A stretch of 29,633 nucleotides of DNA, taken from NCBI GenBank assembly GCA_900767605.1, contig CAAFZT010000061.1:1-29633 (forward strand), given 5' to 3'. Origin of the DNA: Bacilli bacterium (GTDB lineage Bacteria; Bacillota_I; Bacilli_A; RFN20; CAG-826). The stretch's first letter is position 1. Every line of letters starts with the position of its first letter. The position numbers and the translations under genes are program-made. Shown piece after piece: positions 9,029 to 17,402 of this stretch. The notes under the pieces were generated by a model. It was not told where the DNA came from. It ran no database searches and saw only the letters and a program-made list of their open reading frames with translations.

Positions 9029-9568
9029 TCAATAATTCTTGACGGAAAGTTCGAAATAAGACTGCGGGTGGTTGCAAACTGGGCAGACCTTCGGGGCGAA
9101 TTTGCCGACGACGATATGTCCGCAGTTGCGGCATTTCCAAACCGCGACTTCCGGAGCGACGAAAACCACACCTTCTTTGACGTTTTGAAGGAGCTTTTTG
9201 TAGCGTTCTTCGTGGTGTTTTTCGATTTCGGCGACCATGCGGAATTTGGCGGCGATTTCCTTGAATCCTTCTTTTTCGGCGATTTCGGCGAATTGCGGAT
9301 ACATATCCGTCCATTCGTAGTTTTCTCCACCGGCAGCCGCTTCGAGGTTTTCGAGGGTGCTATGGATTTCTCCGCCTTCGAGGTATTTGAACCAGAGTTT
9401 GGCGTGTTCTTTTTCGTTGTCAGCGGTTTCCAGGAACAAAGCAGCGATCTGCTCATATCCATCTTTTTTGGCTTTGGAAGCGAAATAGGTGTATTTGTTG
9501 CGGGCTTGCGATTCACCGGCAAAGGCGGCCTGCAAGCATTTTTCAGTTTGGGATCCTTTTAATTCCAT
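9029..9568 (-). CDS. Rubrerythrin
   Basis: A 179-aa cytoplasmic non-haem iron protein that reduces hydrogen peroxide with electrons from NAD(P)H-linked rubredoxin-type carriers; a standard oxygen-defence enzyme of anaerobes. The N-terminal ferritin-like four-helix domain carries the diiron ligands (FAGESQARNKY, ETADNEKEHAKL, AEIEKHHEERY). The C-terminal rubredoxin-like domain has two CxxC pairs (WKCRNCGHIV and KVCPVCNHPQ). I start it at the ATG at 9568 (MELKGSQTEK), which has AGGAGA at 9575-9580. The in-frame upstream codon at 9604 would add 12 unsupported residues. It ends in TGA at the normal family end, which supports TGA as a stop in this organism. Monocistronic, with its own promoter and terminator. 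Confidence 0.97.
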   Translation of the reverse strand: MELKGSQTEKCLQAAFAGESQARNKYTYFASKAKKDGYEQIAALFLETADNEKEHAKLWFKYLEGGEIHSTLENLEAAAGGENYEWTDMYPQFAEIAEKEGFKEIAAKFRMVAEIEKHHEERYKKLLQNVKEGVVFVAPEVAVWKCRNCGHIVVGKFAPKVCPVCNHPQSYFELSVKNY

Positions 9569-9607
9569 TTTTATTCTCCTAAATAGGTTCGCCGTGACTT
9601 CCACGGC

Positions 9608-9622
9608 TTATCTTTATTATAG
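9608..9622 (-). promoter_or_regulatory. Rubrerythrin -10 with overlapping PerR-like box
   Basis: On the minus strand the 15-nt site CTATAATAAAGATAA matches the PerR consensus TTATAAT-N-ATTATAA at 11 of 14 positions by hand count. It contains a perfect -10 TATAAT (9616-9621). The -35 region (about 9639-9644) is poor. PerR control of rubrerythrin is known in clostridia; here it is inferred from the site only. Confidence 0.4.
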
Positions 9623-9686
9623 GGAGGAAATCGGAAACCGCCACTTGTATGCTCCTTCTTTTTAGGGTTCCATTTACTAAATTGAC

Positions 9687-9745
9687 ACAAATTGCAGAAA
9701 TTTGTTTGGTTCAAGGCTTGACAAAAATTCGACGCGTTTTTTAAT
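9687..9745 (+). promoter_or_regulatory. Promoter and possible operator of the 9860-14733 lipoprotein operon
   Basis: TTGACA (9718-9723), a 16-bp spacer and TTTAAT (9740-9745) form a plausible promoter, giving a leader of roughly 108 nt. Just upstream is a perfect 7-bp inverted repeat, ACAAATT-gcaga-AATTTGT (9687-9705), placed where an activator or repressor could bind. Another TTGACA at 9682 has no good -10. Confidence 0.55.
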
Positions 9746-9797
9746 TGCACCATCCTTGCCCTGAGAAACGCGGAGTTTATTCGTTAGAACAAAGACT

Positions 9798-9843
9798 TCG
9801 CGCGGGTAAGGGCAAGCTTGTCGCGCGGGTAAGGGCAAGCTTG
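9798..9843 (+). repeat. Exact 23-bp tandem duplication in the 5' leader
   Basis: The 23-bp unit that begins tcgcgcggg and ends gcaagcttg occurs twice, back to back and with no differences (9798-9820 and 9821-9843). It ends just before the AAAGGA ribosome binding site (9849-9854). Each copy holds AGGGCAAG (9809-9816, 9832-9839), complementary to CTTGCCCT at 9755-9762 near the predicted transcript start, so two alternative leader hairpins are possible. Confidence 0.9.
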
Positions 9844-9859
9844 CATAGAAAGGATTTTT

Positions 9860-12238
9860 ATGAAGAAAAAACCAGCAATGCTGTTAACCCTATCGGCCAT
9901 GGCCGTATTGGGATTGGCTTCTTGCGGGGGCCCCACGACTTCGGAACCGGGCTCTAGCATAAAGCCAGATGTTATCGATAGCATGTCGACGGTCATTACC
10001 AAAAAGGGGTTGACCATTGACGATGCTAGCGGCTCGGCGAGCGTTAAAGTGTTCACCACTTCCGCTGACGGCCTCTACGAAGCCGGCACGACGATCGCCT
10101 TCGAAGTGAAGGCAAAGGAGTTCTCCGATATCACTGGAGTTTACTTCCAAGACGTCTTGCTTTCGAAGGAACCGGGCTCCTTCTCGGTCACCATGCCGAA
10201 CGTCGACGCGACGATCAAAGTCACCACTCGCGTTTATGGAGAGGAAGGACTCCTCGATCCTAGCGAAGTCGACGAGACGGTCATGCCGAAGCTCGAAGCG
10301 GACAAAAAAGGCGATTACGAATCCGTGAAAGCCGCTTATGCCAAGCTCACCGCGGCCTTAGAAAAATCGGCCGACGTTGAAAAGACATTCCTTGGCAGCT
10401 TCCAAGCCAGTGGCAAAGACACTCCTGTCATTAAAGGGGCCATGGACCTTGGATCTTCCAGCGGAGAAACCAGTTGGAAAGGGACTTTTGGAGCAAATAA
10501 CCAAGTCTTCTTAGAAGGCAGGGATGACGATGGCAATTTCCTTTATAAACAACGTGGCTATGATTCCTTCGGTCATTATTACGAAGAAAGTCAAGCTGTT
10601 GTGAAGCCATCGATTGCGAAAAGCATCGTGGATTTAAATGGAAGCTACAGTGCGGGACGTCACACGATTGTCGCGAAAAACGTCATTGCCGACACGACCG
10701 CAGAAGGGGAACCCGCGACGGCTGCCGCAGGCGAAATCCTTCACAAGGATGCCGAAAAAGCAATTCATTCTACCGGCATCGGTCAAGCCTTGATTAAAAA
10801 TTACTTCACCGCTGGACAAACCTATAACTTCGTCGATGAGCAAAAGACGGCGGGTGAAGGCGATGCCGAAGTCGTTTCCTATAAAGCCAAAGTCGTTGCT
10901 CTTAATAGCGTCCTCGCTGAAGACAAAAAATCCTTCACCACCACGCTTCAAGCCGTTGTTCCGGCGGTTCTAGTGAAGCGTTATACCTTGGTTTGCACTT
11001 TCGATGGCGATGGGCTCCTTACCCACGTCGAGCAAAAGGTGGAAACCACGAACCAAAAATTTCTCAACGAAGAGGATATGACGTTCTCCTCCGAGGCAAC
11101 TTTCACGACCATCAACTCTTTCTCGATGGACGCTGCCCGCGCCTACAAGAAAGACATCGCGTTCAACGATTTGTCCAAATACGCGATGACCGATTATTCC
11201 GTTAATTTCGCCACCGAGCGCATCACCGACGGCAACACGACCGTTCAGCTTGAAAACAACGAAGTCTATGCTTTCGGGACCATCGAGTCGATTAAATACA
11301 CCTCCAATACATTGGCCCTGGATAGTGCAGGGATGATCAATCCGGTCTGCCTCGGCTTCAAAGAAGGCTTCGAAGACATGGGCGAATTCGACGCGAAGAA
11401 CCAATACGTTACCTTGAAGGAAACGGGCAAAGTCGTCCTTCTCTTCGATAACCTCTTTGGCCAAACCAAGGAAGTCGAATTAGACGCCAAGACCCCGAAG
11501 GTTTTCAAAGTCACGGGTTCCATTTCTTCCAATAAGGCCTATACGGAAACCCCGATTACGGTTCGAGCAATCGGAACTCCGAAGCAGGCCGACAACTTGG
11601 AATTAGGCCTTGATCTTGGAGACAACGAGACTCAAGCCACTTTCGTTAAAGAAGCCGAAAAAGACGAGAACGGAAACACCCTCTTCACGATTACCCCGAA
11701 AGTGGAAGGCAAGCTGGATGGCTTTGTCTTCGCGGTAGGCAATCCGGATGTTAAGTACAAGTTCCACGCCGACGTCCTTGGCAAACCCGATTACGACACG
11801 ATCATCCATAACCTCACGACTTTGACAATTGGAATGCGTGAAGAATACTCGGCTGGCTTGTACGACTACGCTAAAGGCCTCTACTTCAACTTCAACGCTC
11901 CTGTAGACGGTATTGGCACTGGCCAATGGCAAGGCGAATACGAGGATGACGGCGATATCACCTACTATCATGGAACCTTCCGCTACACGGTTACTAGCAA
12001 TAACGGCATCCCTGAATTCAAACTGACGAAAGCCACTCCGGAAACCGACGGCTCCTATAAACCACTTGCCGTTTACGTGAATGCTTCCTATACCATTGAA
12101 AGCTTCGCCGTTGAATCCAATACGACCATGACGTTCACCACCGATCGTTATTTCCTCAATTATAGCGATGGCAGAACCCAGTTCACGATGGCGACACAAG
12201 ATTCGCGCATGGAACTAAACAAAGGAACTGAGAAATAA
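9860..12238 (+). CDS. Lipoprotein, first of a paralogous pair
   Basis: Predicted 792-aa lipoprotein. The signal peptide ends in LASC (Cys22). The start is the ATG after AAAGGA. The layout parallels the next gene: a short Ig-like segment after the linker (about 40-120), then a helical stretch ending ALEKSADVEKTF, a long beta-rich middle with LAEDKKSFTTTLQA, Ig-like segments (about 520-650), and a beta-rich C-terminal module. The matching landmarks in the neighbour (AIKKSEEVNQRF, LAEDKKSVVISIEE, PTYEALHKA against PDYDTIIHN) indicate tandem duplication followed by deep divergence. No catalytic motif is visible. Codons are richer in C/G at third positions (gacgtc, ttcgcc) than in the accessory genes to the right, suggesting well-expressed core genes. 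A surface-binding role is inferred. Confidence 0.9.
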   Translation: MKKKPAMLLTLSAMAVLGLASCGGPTTSEPGSSIKPDVIDSMSTVITKKGLTIDDASGSASVKVFTTSADGLYEAGTTIAFEVKAKEFSDITGVYFQDVLLSKEPGSFSVTMPNVDATIKVTTRVYGEEGLLDPSEVDETVMPKLEADKKGDYESVKAAYAKLTAALEKSADVEKTFLGSFQASGKDTPVIKGAMDLGSSSGETSWKGTFGANNQVFLEGRDDDGNFLYKQRGYDSFGHYYEESQAVVKPSIAKSIVDLNGSYSAGRHTIVAKNVIADTTAEGEPATAAAGEILHKDAEKAIHSTGIGQALIKNYFTAGQTYNFVDEQKTAGEGDAEVVSYKAKVVALNSVLAEDKKSFTTTLQAVVPAVLVKRYTLVCTFDGDGLLTHVEQKVETTNQKFLNEEDMTFSSEATFTTINSFSMDAARAYKKDIAFNDLSKYAMTDYSVNFATERITDGNTTVQLENNEVYAFGTIESIKYTSNTLALDSAGMINPVCLGFKEGFEDMGEFDAKNQYVTLKETGKVVLLFDNLFGQTKEVELDAKTPKVFKVTGSISSNKAYTETPITVRAIGTPKQADNLELGLDLGDNETQATFVKEAEKDENGNTLFTITPKVEGKLDGFVFAVGNPDVKYKFHADVLGKPDYDTIIHNLTTLTIGMREEYSAGLYDYAKGLYFNFNAPVDGIGTGQWQGEYEDDGDITYYHGTFRYTVTSNNGIPEFKLTKATPETDGSYKPLAVYVNASYTIESFAVESNTTMTFTTDRYFLNYSDGRTQFTMATQDSRMELNKGTEK

Positions 12239-12255
12239 GAAAGAAGGTACCGATC

Positions 12256-14733
12256 ATGAAAAAAACCAAAACATTCGTTGCTGGCATGAGCTTGCTTCTT
12301 GTGCTCGGACTTGCTGGATGCGGCGCCGAAGTTCCTGCGGATTCCGCTTCTGCTTCTAAACCCGATCCCATCATCAACGTCATCCCCGTCGACAAGACCG
12401 TCAAGGTCGAAGTCGGCGCGGTTGAAGGGGCCACTGTCGCTTTAAGCGGCGAAGGCAAACAAGCTGACGGCTCCTTCCTCCCCGGCTCGAAAGCGATTGC
12501 CGAAATCACGGTCACAGCAGCCGGAAAAATCGTCGACTGGGTGGATGTCAACGGCATCCGCGTCGAAGATCCGGATGGCGATAACAAATACGAATTCTTC
12601 GTCCCCAATTCCGACTGCACCGTCTCGGTGACGCTTGCGGAAGGACTCCCCGTGGTCAACGAAATCGCCGCGGACGCTTATCCTAGCCTTACTGAGGAAG
12701 AAATCGCTAACCCAGAAGCCGCCTACAAAGCTTTTGAAAAACTCACCGAAGCGATCAAAAAGAGCGAAGAAGTCAACCAACGCTTTGAAACCGGTGCGAA
12801 TTTCAGCCTCGAATGCGAATCCGTTCTCACCGAAGCTTCGCTCAAACCCTTCGGAACCGCGCTTGGATTCCACGAAAGCAAAGACGTTAAAGGCGTTTAT
12901 GAAGTCGGTTCTAACGACGTCATGAAAGGCGTTGTGACCTACACCTCTTCGAGCAAAACCAACGTCTTCGAATTCGAAAACGGCAAGATTGGCACGGATA
13001 ACTTCTATCGTAGCCAAAAGAAACTCTCCAATTCTCCTTCTTCCACGGCGGGGCAATTAAACGTCAGCCATGGAACGGATTCGGTGGATCTCCAGCGCGT
13101 TGTCGCCGATGATATGACTGCAGAGCAAGGATTCGTTGCCGCGGATATGACGAAAAAATCCGAAGCGGAAGCCGCGACCAAATCCTGGATTGGATTCGGA
13201 TTGCTCGATACTTACCTTAACGGTGGCAAATACGCCTTCAACTCAATCACCAAGACCGAAACGGCCGCTACCGACGAAGGTGCTGAACCCGCAGCTCCGA
13301 CTTATGCGTTCCTCAAAGAACACAAACTCAAGAAATTCGAATCGAAACTAGCCGAAGACAAAAAGTCTGTCGTCATCTCAATCGAAGAGGAATACAACCA
13401 ACGCGACGCTTCCTATAAGCCCTATTTCGCGAAACGTATCCTCGAAATCACAATCGATGGCTCTGGCTTCTTGAGCAATGTCGACTATTCTTGGACCGAA
13501 TTCAATTCCTCCAAGGTGATGGATGGCGTTTATAACGATTCGGAAACTTCTCGCGCTGTCAATACCTTCCATTTCGATGCAGAAAAAGGCTTCCGCAAAA
13601 TGGAAGAAAAAGTCGATATGACCCCGTATTGCTTAACCGGCGGCTACTCGATGAAATTCAACTATAAGCTCGATGTGGACGGCAAGACGAAGACCATCGA
13701 AGGAGATGGAACCTCCATGCAAGTCGGCGGGTCCTTCGAAATTTCCTCCTATAGCAGCTCTCCCTTCGTCATGACTCCTCTTGAAGAAGATGCGGGCAAG
13801 CCGAAATTCGTCCAACCGATTTTCCTTGGACTCGACGATGCCGCGAAGGAATACCTCTCCTTCGAACCGGGATCCACGAGTTCTAAGATTACGGCGAAGA
13901 AGATCGGACAAGTCACCTTCCGCTTCGATAATGGCCTTGGCTATATCAGCGAATTCCCCGTGAAGATCACCGATATCCTCCCCTATGAGATTTCCGCTTC
14001 CTTGAGCGCCTCGACCCTCTTCCTTGGCGATTCGGCCACGATTACTGCTAGCATTTCCCCGAAGAAAGCCTCGCAGGACATCAAGGTCGTTCTCCTCGAA
14101 GATGACCCGACGAAGTCCACCATCAAGGAAAACGTCGTCGAAAATGGAGACGGAACTTTGACCAAAACCTGGACGATCACTCCGACCGCGCTGGGACAAT
14201 CTTCCGTTACGCTAATTGCTAACGCCAATGAGAAGGTCACCAAGACCCTGGAATTCGGCGTCTACGAGAAGCCGACTTATGAAGCCCTTCACAAAGCGAT
14301 GTTGGAGAAATCCTTCGGCATCAACGAAGATTTCAAGATCCCCTATCAGGGTTACTACGGAACCTCCACTTCCACACTCTACAAACAGTCCTACATCACC
14401 TTCTCGGATTACGAAGAAGGAAAGACCTATGGCACCATGAAGTTTGCGGAAAAGAGATCGTGGGGCAGCACTTTCTACGAATACACCTACTACTATCAGA
14501 TGGATCCGGAAACGTTGCAAATCACGCTTTCGTTCACCAGCGACCTGGATGCCAATGGAAAATTGGATCCTTCTACCATTGTCAACAAAACCTCTTTGTC
14601 TGGCAATTTCAAGATCCAAGAAGTAGCGTTTATCACTGATTCGACGTTGAATGTTGGCGTTTCGCACTACAGCCACAAGGACACGGTTCCTGGCATGACC
14701 GTCGCCTTTGCCGCGATGGACCGCGTCGCCTAA
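12256..14733 (+). CDS. Lipoprotein, second of a paralogous pair
   Basis: Predicted 825-aa lipoprotein with lipobox LAGC (Cys22). The ATG follows GAAGG (12243-12247), and only 17 nt separate it from the upstream stop, so the two genes form an operon that ends at the terminator 14755-14784. After the linker there is an Ig-like segment (about 40-125). Residues about 540-575 look like a BIG2-type strand set (FEPGSTSSKITAKKIGQVTF). Residues about 575-675 form another Ig-like domain (ISASLSASTLFLGDSATITA). A beta-rich C-terminal module follows. It shares landmarks along its whole length with the gene at 9860. No enzyme motif is visible; adhesion or ligand binding is the best guess. Confidence 0.9.
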   Translation: MKKTKTFVAGMSLLLVLGLAGCGAEVPADSASASKPDPIINVIPVDKTVKVEVGAVEGATVALSGEGKQADGSFLPGSKAIAEITVTAAGKIVDWVDVNGIRVEDPDGDNKYEFFVPNSDCTVSVTLAEGLPVVNEIAADAYPSLTEEEIANPEAAYKAFEKLTEAIKKSEEVNQRFETGANFSLECESVLTEASLKPFGTALGFHESKDVKGVYEVGSNDVMKGVVTYTSSSKTNVFEFENGKIGTDNFYRSQKKLSNSPSSTAGQLNVSHGTDSVDLQRVVADDMTAEQGFVAADMTKKSEAEAATKSWIGFGLLDTYLNGGKYAFNSITKTETAATDEGAEPAAPTYAFLKEHKLKKFESKLAEDKKSVVISIEEEYNQRDASYKPYFAKRILEITIDGSGFLSNVDYSWTEFNSSKVMDGVYNDSETSRAVNTFHFDAEKGFRKMEEKVDMTPYCLTGGYSMKFNYKLDVDGKTKTIEGDGTSMQVGGSFEISSYSSSPFVMTPLEEDAGKPKFVQPIFLGLDDAAKEYLSFEPGSTSSKITAKKIGQVTFRFDNGLGYISEFPVKITDILPYEISASLSASTLFLGDSATITASISPKKASQDIKVVLLEDDPTKSTIKENVVENGDGTLTKTWTITPTALGQSSVTLIANANEKVTKTLEFGVYEKPTYEALHKAMLEKSFGINEDFKIPYQGYYGTSTSTLYKQSYITFSDYEEGKTYGTMKFAEKRSWGSTFYEYTYYYQMDPETLQITLSFTSDLDANGKLDPSTIVNKTSLSGNFKIQEVAFITDSTLNVGVSHYSHKDTVPGMTVAFAAMDRVA

Positions 14734-14754
14734 TCCTCATCTCTAACATTCGAT

Positions 14755-14784
14755 TCGCCTTCCTTTACGGGGAGGCGATTTTTT
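14755..14784 (+). terminator. Terminator of the 9860-14733 operon
   Basis: TCGCCTTCC pairs with GGGGAGGCGA (9 bp including one T-G pair, loop TTTACG), then TTTTTT. It follows the stop codon by about 20 nt. Confidence 0.9.
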
Positions 14785-14785
14785 C

Positions 14786-14813
14786 TTGAAAAAATCTCGC
14801 GCAGGTGTATCTT
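14786..14813 (+). promoter_or_regulatory. Promoter of lipoprotein gene 14841
   Basis: TTGAAA (14786-14791), a 16-bp spacer and TATCTT (14808-14813), preceded by TG as in an extended -10. It begins immediately after the U-tract of the preceding terminator. The gene's ribosome binding site is weak (AGGA, 14831-14834). Confidence 0.55.
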
Positions 14814-14840
14814 TTTTCGCGTTAAAAATCAGGACAAGAT

Positions 14841-17306
14841 ATGAAAAAACCACTTCTATTCCCTTTGTCGATTTGTTTATTGAGCCTCGTGGCGTGTGGG
14901 ACGCCCACTTCTAGCGAGTCTAGCTCCTCCGCTTCTAGCGATTCATCGACGACCTCTTCCGATATCGATCGCCCCGATGGTTCAAGTGAATCCTCTTCTA
15001 GTAGCGTGTCTACCTATATTCCTCCCATTGATACCAATTCTGGAGACAAAGCCCAGATTTATTCCACCTTAGTAGCCGCTGCAAAAGGTGGGAATTACAC
15101 GATTTCCTATGACGAAACCATAGACGGGGTCGTGACCCGTCAAGAAGACGCGATTACCCCGAATTACATCAGCAGAAAGTTCTCTCGTGGTGGCTATATC
15201 CTCCTTTCTTCCTATAATCCCGAATATGGCAAGGATGCCTATTTTGCTTATGAGCGAAAGGGAGATTTCATCGAAGTTTTAAACGCGGTCAAGACCACTC
15301 AAATTACAGCAACTTCCCAGTCTCCAATTCCGGCGAACAAAGAAGACGACTGGTCGATGCTTAATCCCTTGGGGAATATTGCTGAACCGGAAAACCGGGT
15401 GACGGAGAACTTCATTTCCTTTGATGAGGCCAATGGCATTTATTCCGAGCAGCAGGCTTTTATCGTGGCCATGGGCAGAGCCCTTGGCTATCGCACCCTT
15501 GCCATGACCGGGCGCATCGCCCAAGTCCGTTTTGCCTTGCTTCAAGACGGAACCGTTCAATTTGATTTGATGACGTGGAAAGACGCTTTGGACGATGACA
15601 ATTTAAATATCCAAACCTTTGCGACGGGCTATGTTTCGAAAGTCGGCTCCACTTCCGATCCCATTTTGGATGCCTTCCGTTCTTCCTTTGCTTTCCCTTC
15701 TCAATCTCTAAGCGAAGCGGCTTCTAGCTATTTTAGAGACAACAAAGCCAAAGCTTCGACCGAAGTCACCAAGGTTCAGGGGGATCAATCCAGTTGGGAT
15801 TCTTCGATTTCCTTTGAGTCCGAACCCGGGCAAAGAAAAATCAATGTCCGCCGCGATAATCCACGTGGAATTTTAGATGATGCCACTTATATTCGGAAGG
15901 CGGCTTCGGGATATGCCGAAGAAGTCTTTATCAACGGGAATAACGAAATCGAAACCAAGCGTTTGGATTACCTTTGGAAAGATTCCGCCTATCTTCAAGT
16001 TAACGATTATCTGGATTTAAGTGCCTTCCGTAAGAAAAGCGATGGGGCCTACCATTATTATGGACCCGCGAGTAATGGCATCTTCGATAGTTTGACCACC
16101 TATAGCCTCTATTTTGGCGACATCCGTAGCATGGAAGCCGTTCTCAATGAAGATGGCCTTCGTTTCCAAGGAGAATCTTACGTAGATTCTAATGGAACAA
16201 AGCGCGTTTTCGACATGAAAATCGAAACGCCGACCGAAATCAGCTTAAGCCCCGCCGAAGTCGATGCGACGAACACGGATTATCAAAAGCTTCAAACCGC
16301 GTTTAGTTACTTTGCTAATCCTGAAAACCCCTTCCACGCCACAGAAATCAATAGTTCCAACGTCAGCACCTTAACCGATGAAAAGCGGCAAATCGGCGAT
16401 TATTACCGGAGTGGAGATTATTTCTTCTTTTTAAATGCCGATCTTGGCCGTTCTTCTTATGGATATAAGGCGGAAGAAGGCGGAGTCCAGCCCTTCTCAA
16501 TGTCTTTTACCTATCAATATGGGGATGATGATAGCGATACCTCTTCTTGGCATTATGAAGGCACGACTTCTCCAAAAGGAAATGCATTAGAAGGTAAGAC
16601 CTTATCTGACATGATGGGATTTGTCTCTCATCCGGAAATCTTCACCAAAGTCAGCGAAAATAAATACGGCGTCAAGGCCTTCGTCAACGGAATTGGCCAA
16701 GTCATGTTCCCGGAAGGGGATAACGATGCCAAAGATTACGATACCTACTTCACTTTGGATGAATCGGGAAGAGTTTCCACCTACGAATATTGGTCCACGA
16801 GCCTTGGATATCGAAAGCTCACCTTTGAATATGAAGTTCCCGCGATTCAAGATGGAATCTTCACCTTCCGTGAAAAGAACACCCTCGACTTAAAAGGAAT
16901 CGATCAAATCGCCTATACCACATGGGAAACGGGTTACGGCTGGTTCTACAACTATCAACTGGTCCGCTTGTTTAAAAACGAGCTCAACATGTCGGAAGCC
17001 GATGCCAAAGCCGCGGCGAATACGATTCCCTATTTACTCGACGACACGTTCAAGGGATATGCGTTTGAAACCGTTGCCGCGGTGGGAACCAAGGTTGGTT
17101 TATATTCCACGAAGGGATCGGAGAAAACGCGAAAAGTCTATGCGAATAAATACAAGGATTACCTTCTTCAATGCGGCTATACCCTCGAAACGGATGCGTC
17201 GGGAAAAGCCTATTACGCGGGGCAATATTGCGATATCTATATCGGCGAGGACTTCGGAACTTCCGGCAAGGGATTCACCTTCGTCCTCCACACCTCCAGC
17301 AAATAA
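14841..17306 (+). CDS. Poly-Ser lipoprotein with C-terminal Y-L-GY module
   Basis: Predicted 821-aa lipoprotein. The signal peptide ends in LVAC (Cys19), followed by about 40 residues dominated by Ser, encoded by recurring TCT and AGC codons. Most of the protein is beta-rich with many Tyr/Asp and has no family I can name. The last 90 residues (from IPYLLDDTFKGYAF, then Y-x3-L-x3-GYTLETDASG) resemble modules in the lipoproteins at 7269 and 21611, suggesting a shared domain reused at different positions. It is monocistronic, with a promoter at 14786-14813 and a strong terminator at 17312-17358. Surface location is inferred from the lipobox; function is unknown. Confidence 0.9.
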   Translation: MKKPLLFPLSICLLSLVACGTPTSSESSSSASSDSSTTSSDIDRPDGSSESSSSSVSTYIPPIDTNSGDKAQIYSTLVAAAKGGNYTISYDETIDGVVTRQEDAITPNYISRKFSRGGYILLSSYNPEYGKDAYFAYERKGDFIEVLNAVKTTQITATSQSPIPANKEDDWSMLNPLGNIAEPENRVTENFISFDEANGIYSEQQAFIVAMGRALGYRTLAMTGRIAQVRFALLQDGTVQFDLMTWKDALDDDNLNIQTFATGYVSKVGSTSDPILDAFRSSFAFPSQSLSEAASSYFRDNKAKASTEVTKVQGDQSSWDSSISFESEPGQRKINVRRDNPRGILDDATYIRKAASGYAEEVFINGNNEIETKRLDYLWKDSAYLQVNDYLDLSAFRKKSDGAYHYYGPASNGIFDSLTTYSLYFGDIRSMEAVLNEDGLRFQGESYVDSNGTKRVFDMKIETPTEISLSPAEVDATNTDYQKLQTAFSYFANPENPFHATEINSSNVSTLTDEKRQIGDYYRSGDYFFFLNADLGRSSYGYKAEEGGVQPFSMSFTYQYGDDDSDTSSWHYEGTTSPKGNALEGKTLSDMMGFVSHPEIFTKVSENKYGVKAFVNGIGQVMFPEGDNDAKDYDTYFTLDESGRVSTYEYWSTSLGYRKLTFEYEVPAIQDGIFTFREKNTLDLKGIDQIAYTTWETGYGWFYNYQLVRLFKNELNMSEADAKAAANTIPYLLDDTFKGYAFETVAAVGTKVGLYSTKGSEKTRKVYANKYKDYLLQCGYTLETDASGKAYYAGQYCDIYIGEDFGTSGKGFTFVLHTSSK

Positions 17307-17311
17307 AGGCA

Positions 17312-17358
17312 AAGTCAGCCCTTCCTTCTTTATAAAAGAAGAAAAGGTTGACTTTTTT
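17312..17358 (+). terminator. Long-stem terminator, possibly overlapping the next promoter
   Basis: A 19-bp imperfect stem (17312-17330 with 17336-17354, two mismatches, loop TATAA) runs into TTTTTT. Within the 3' arm lies TTGACT (17348-17353), a possible -35 for the next gene with a weak -10 near 17372-17377. The promoter part is tentative. Confidence 0.85.
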
Positions 17359-17402
17359 CTTTTGCTCTTCAAACTATCTAAGCCTATTTAGAGGTTTTTA
17401 TT

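Noticed and set aside
9029..9522. Alternative Lys/Ser/Arg-rich frames over rubrerythrin
   Set aside because: Low-complexity basic translations in other frames of a clear rubrerythrin gene; shadows.
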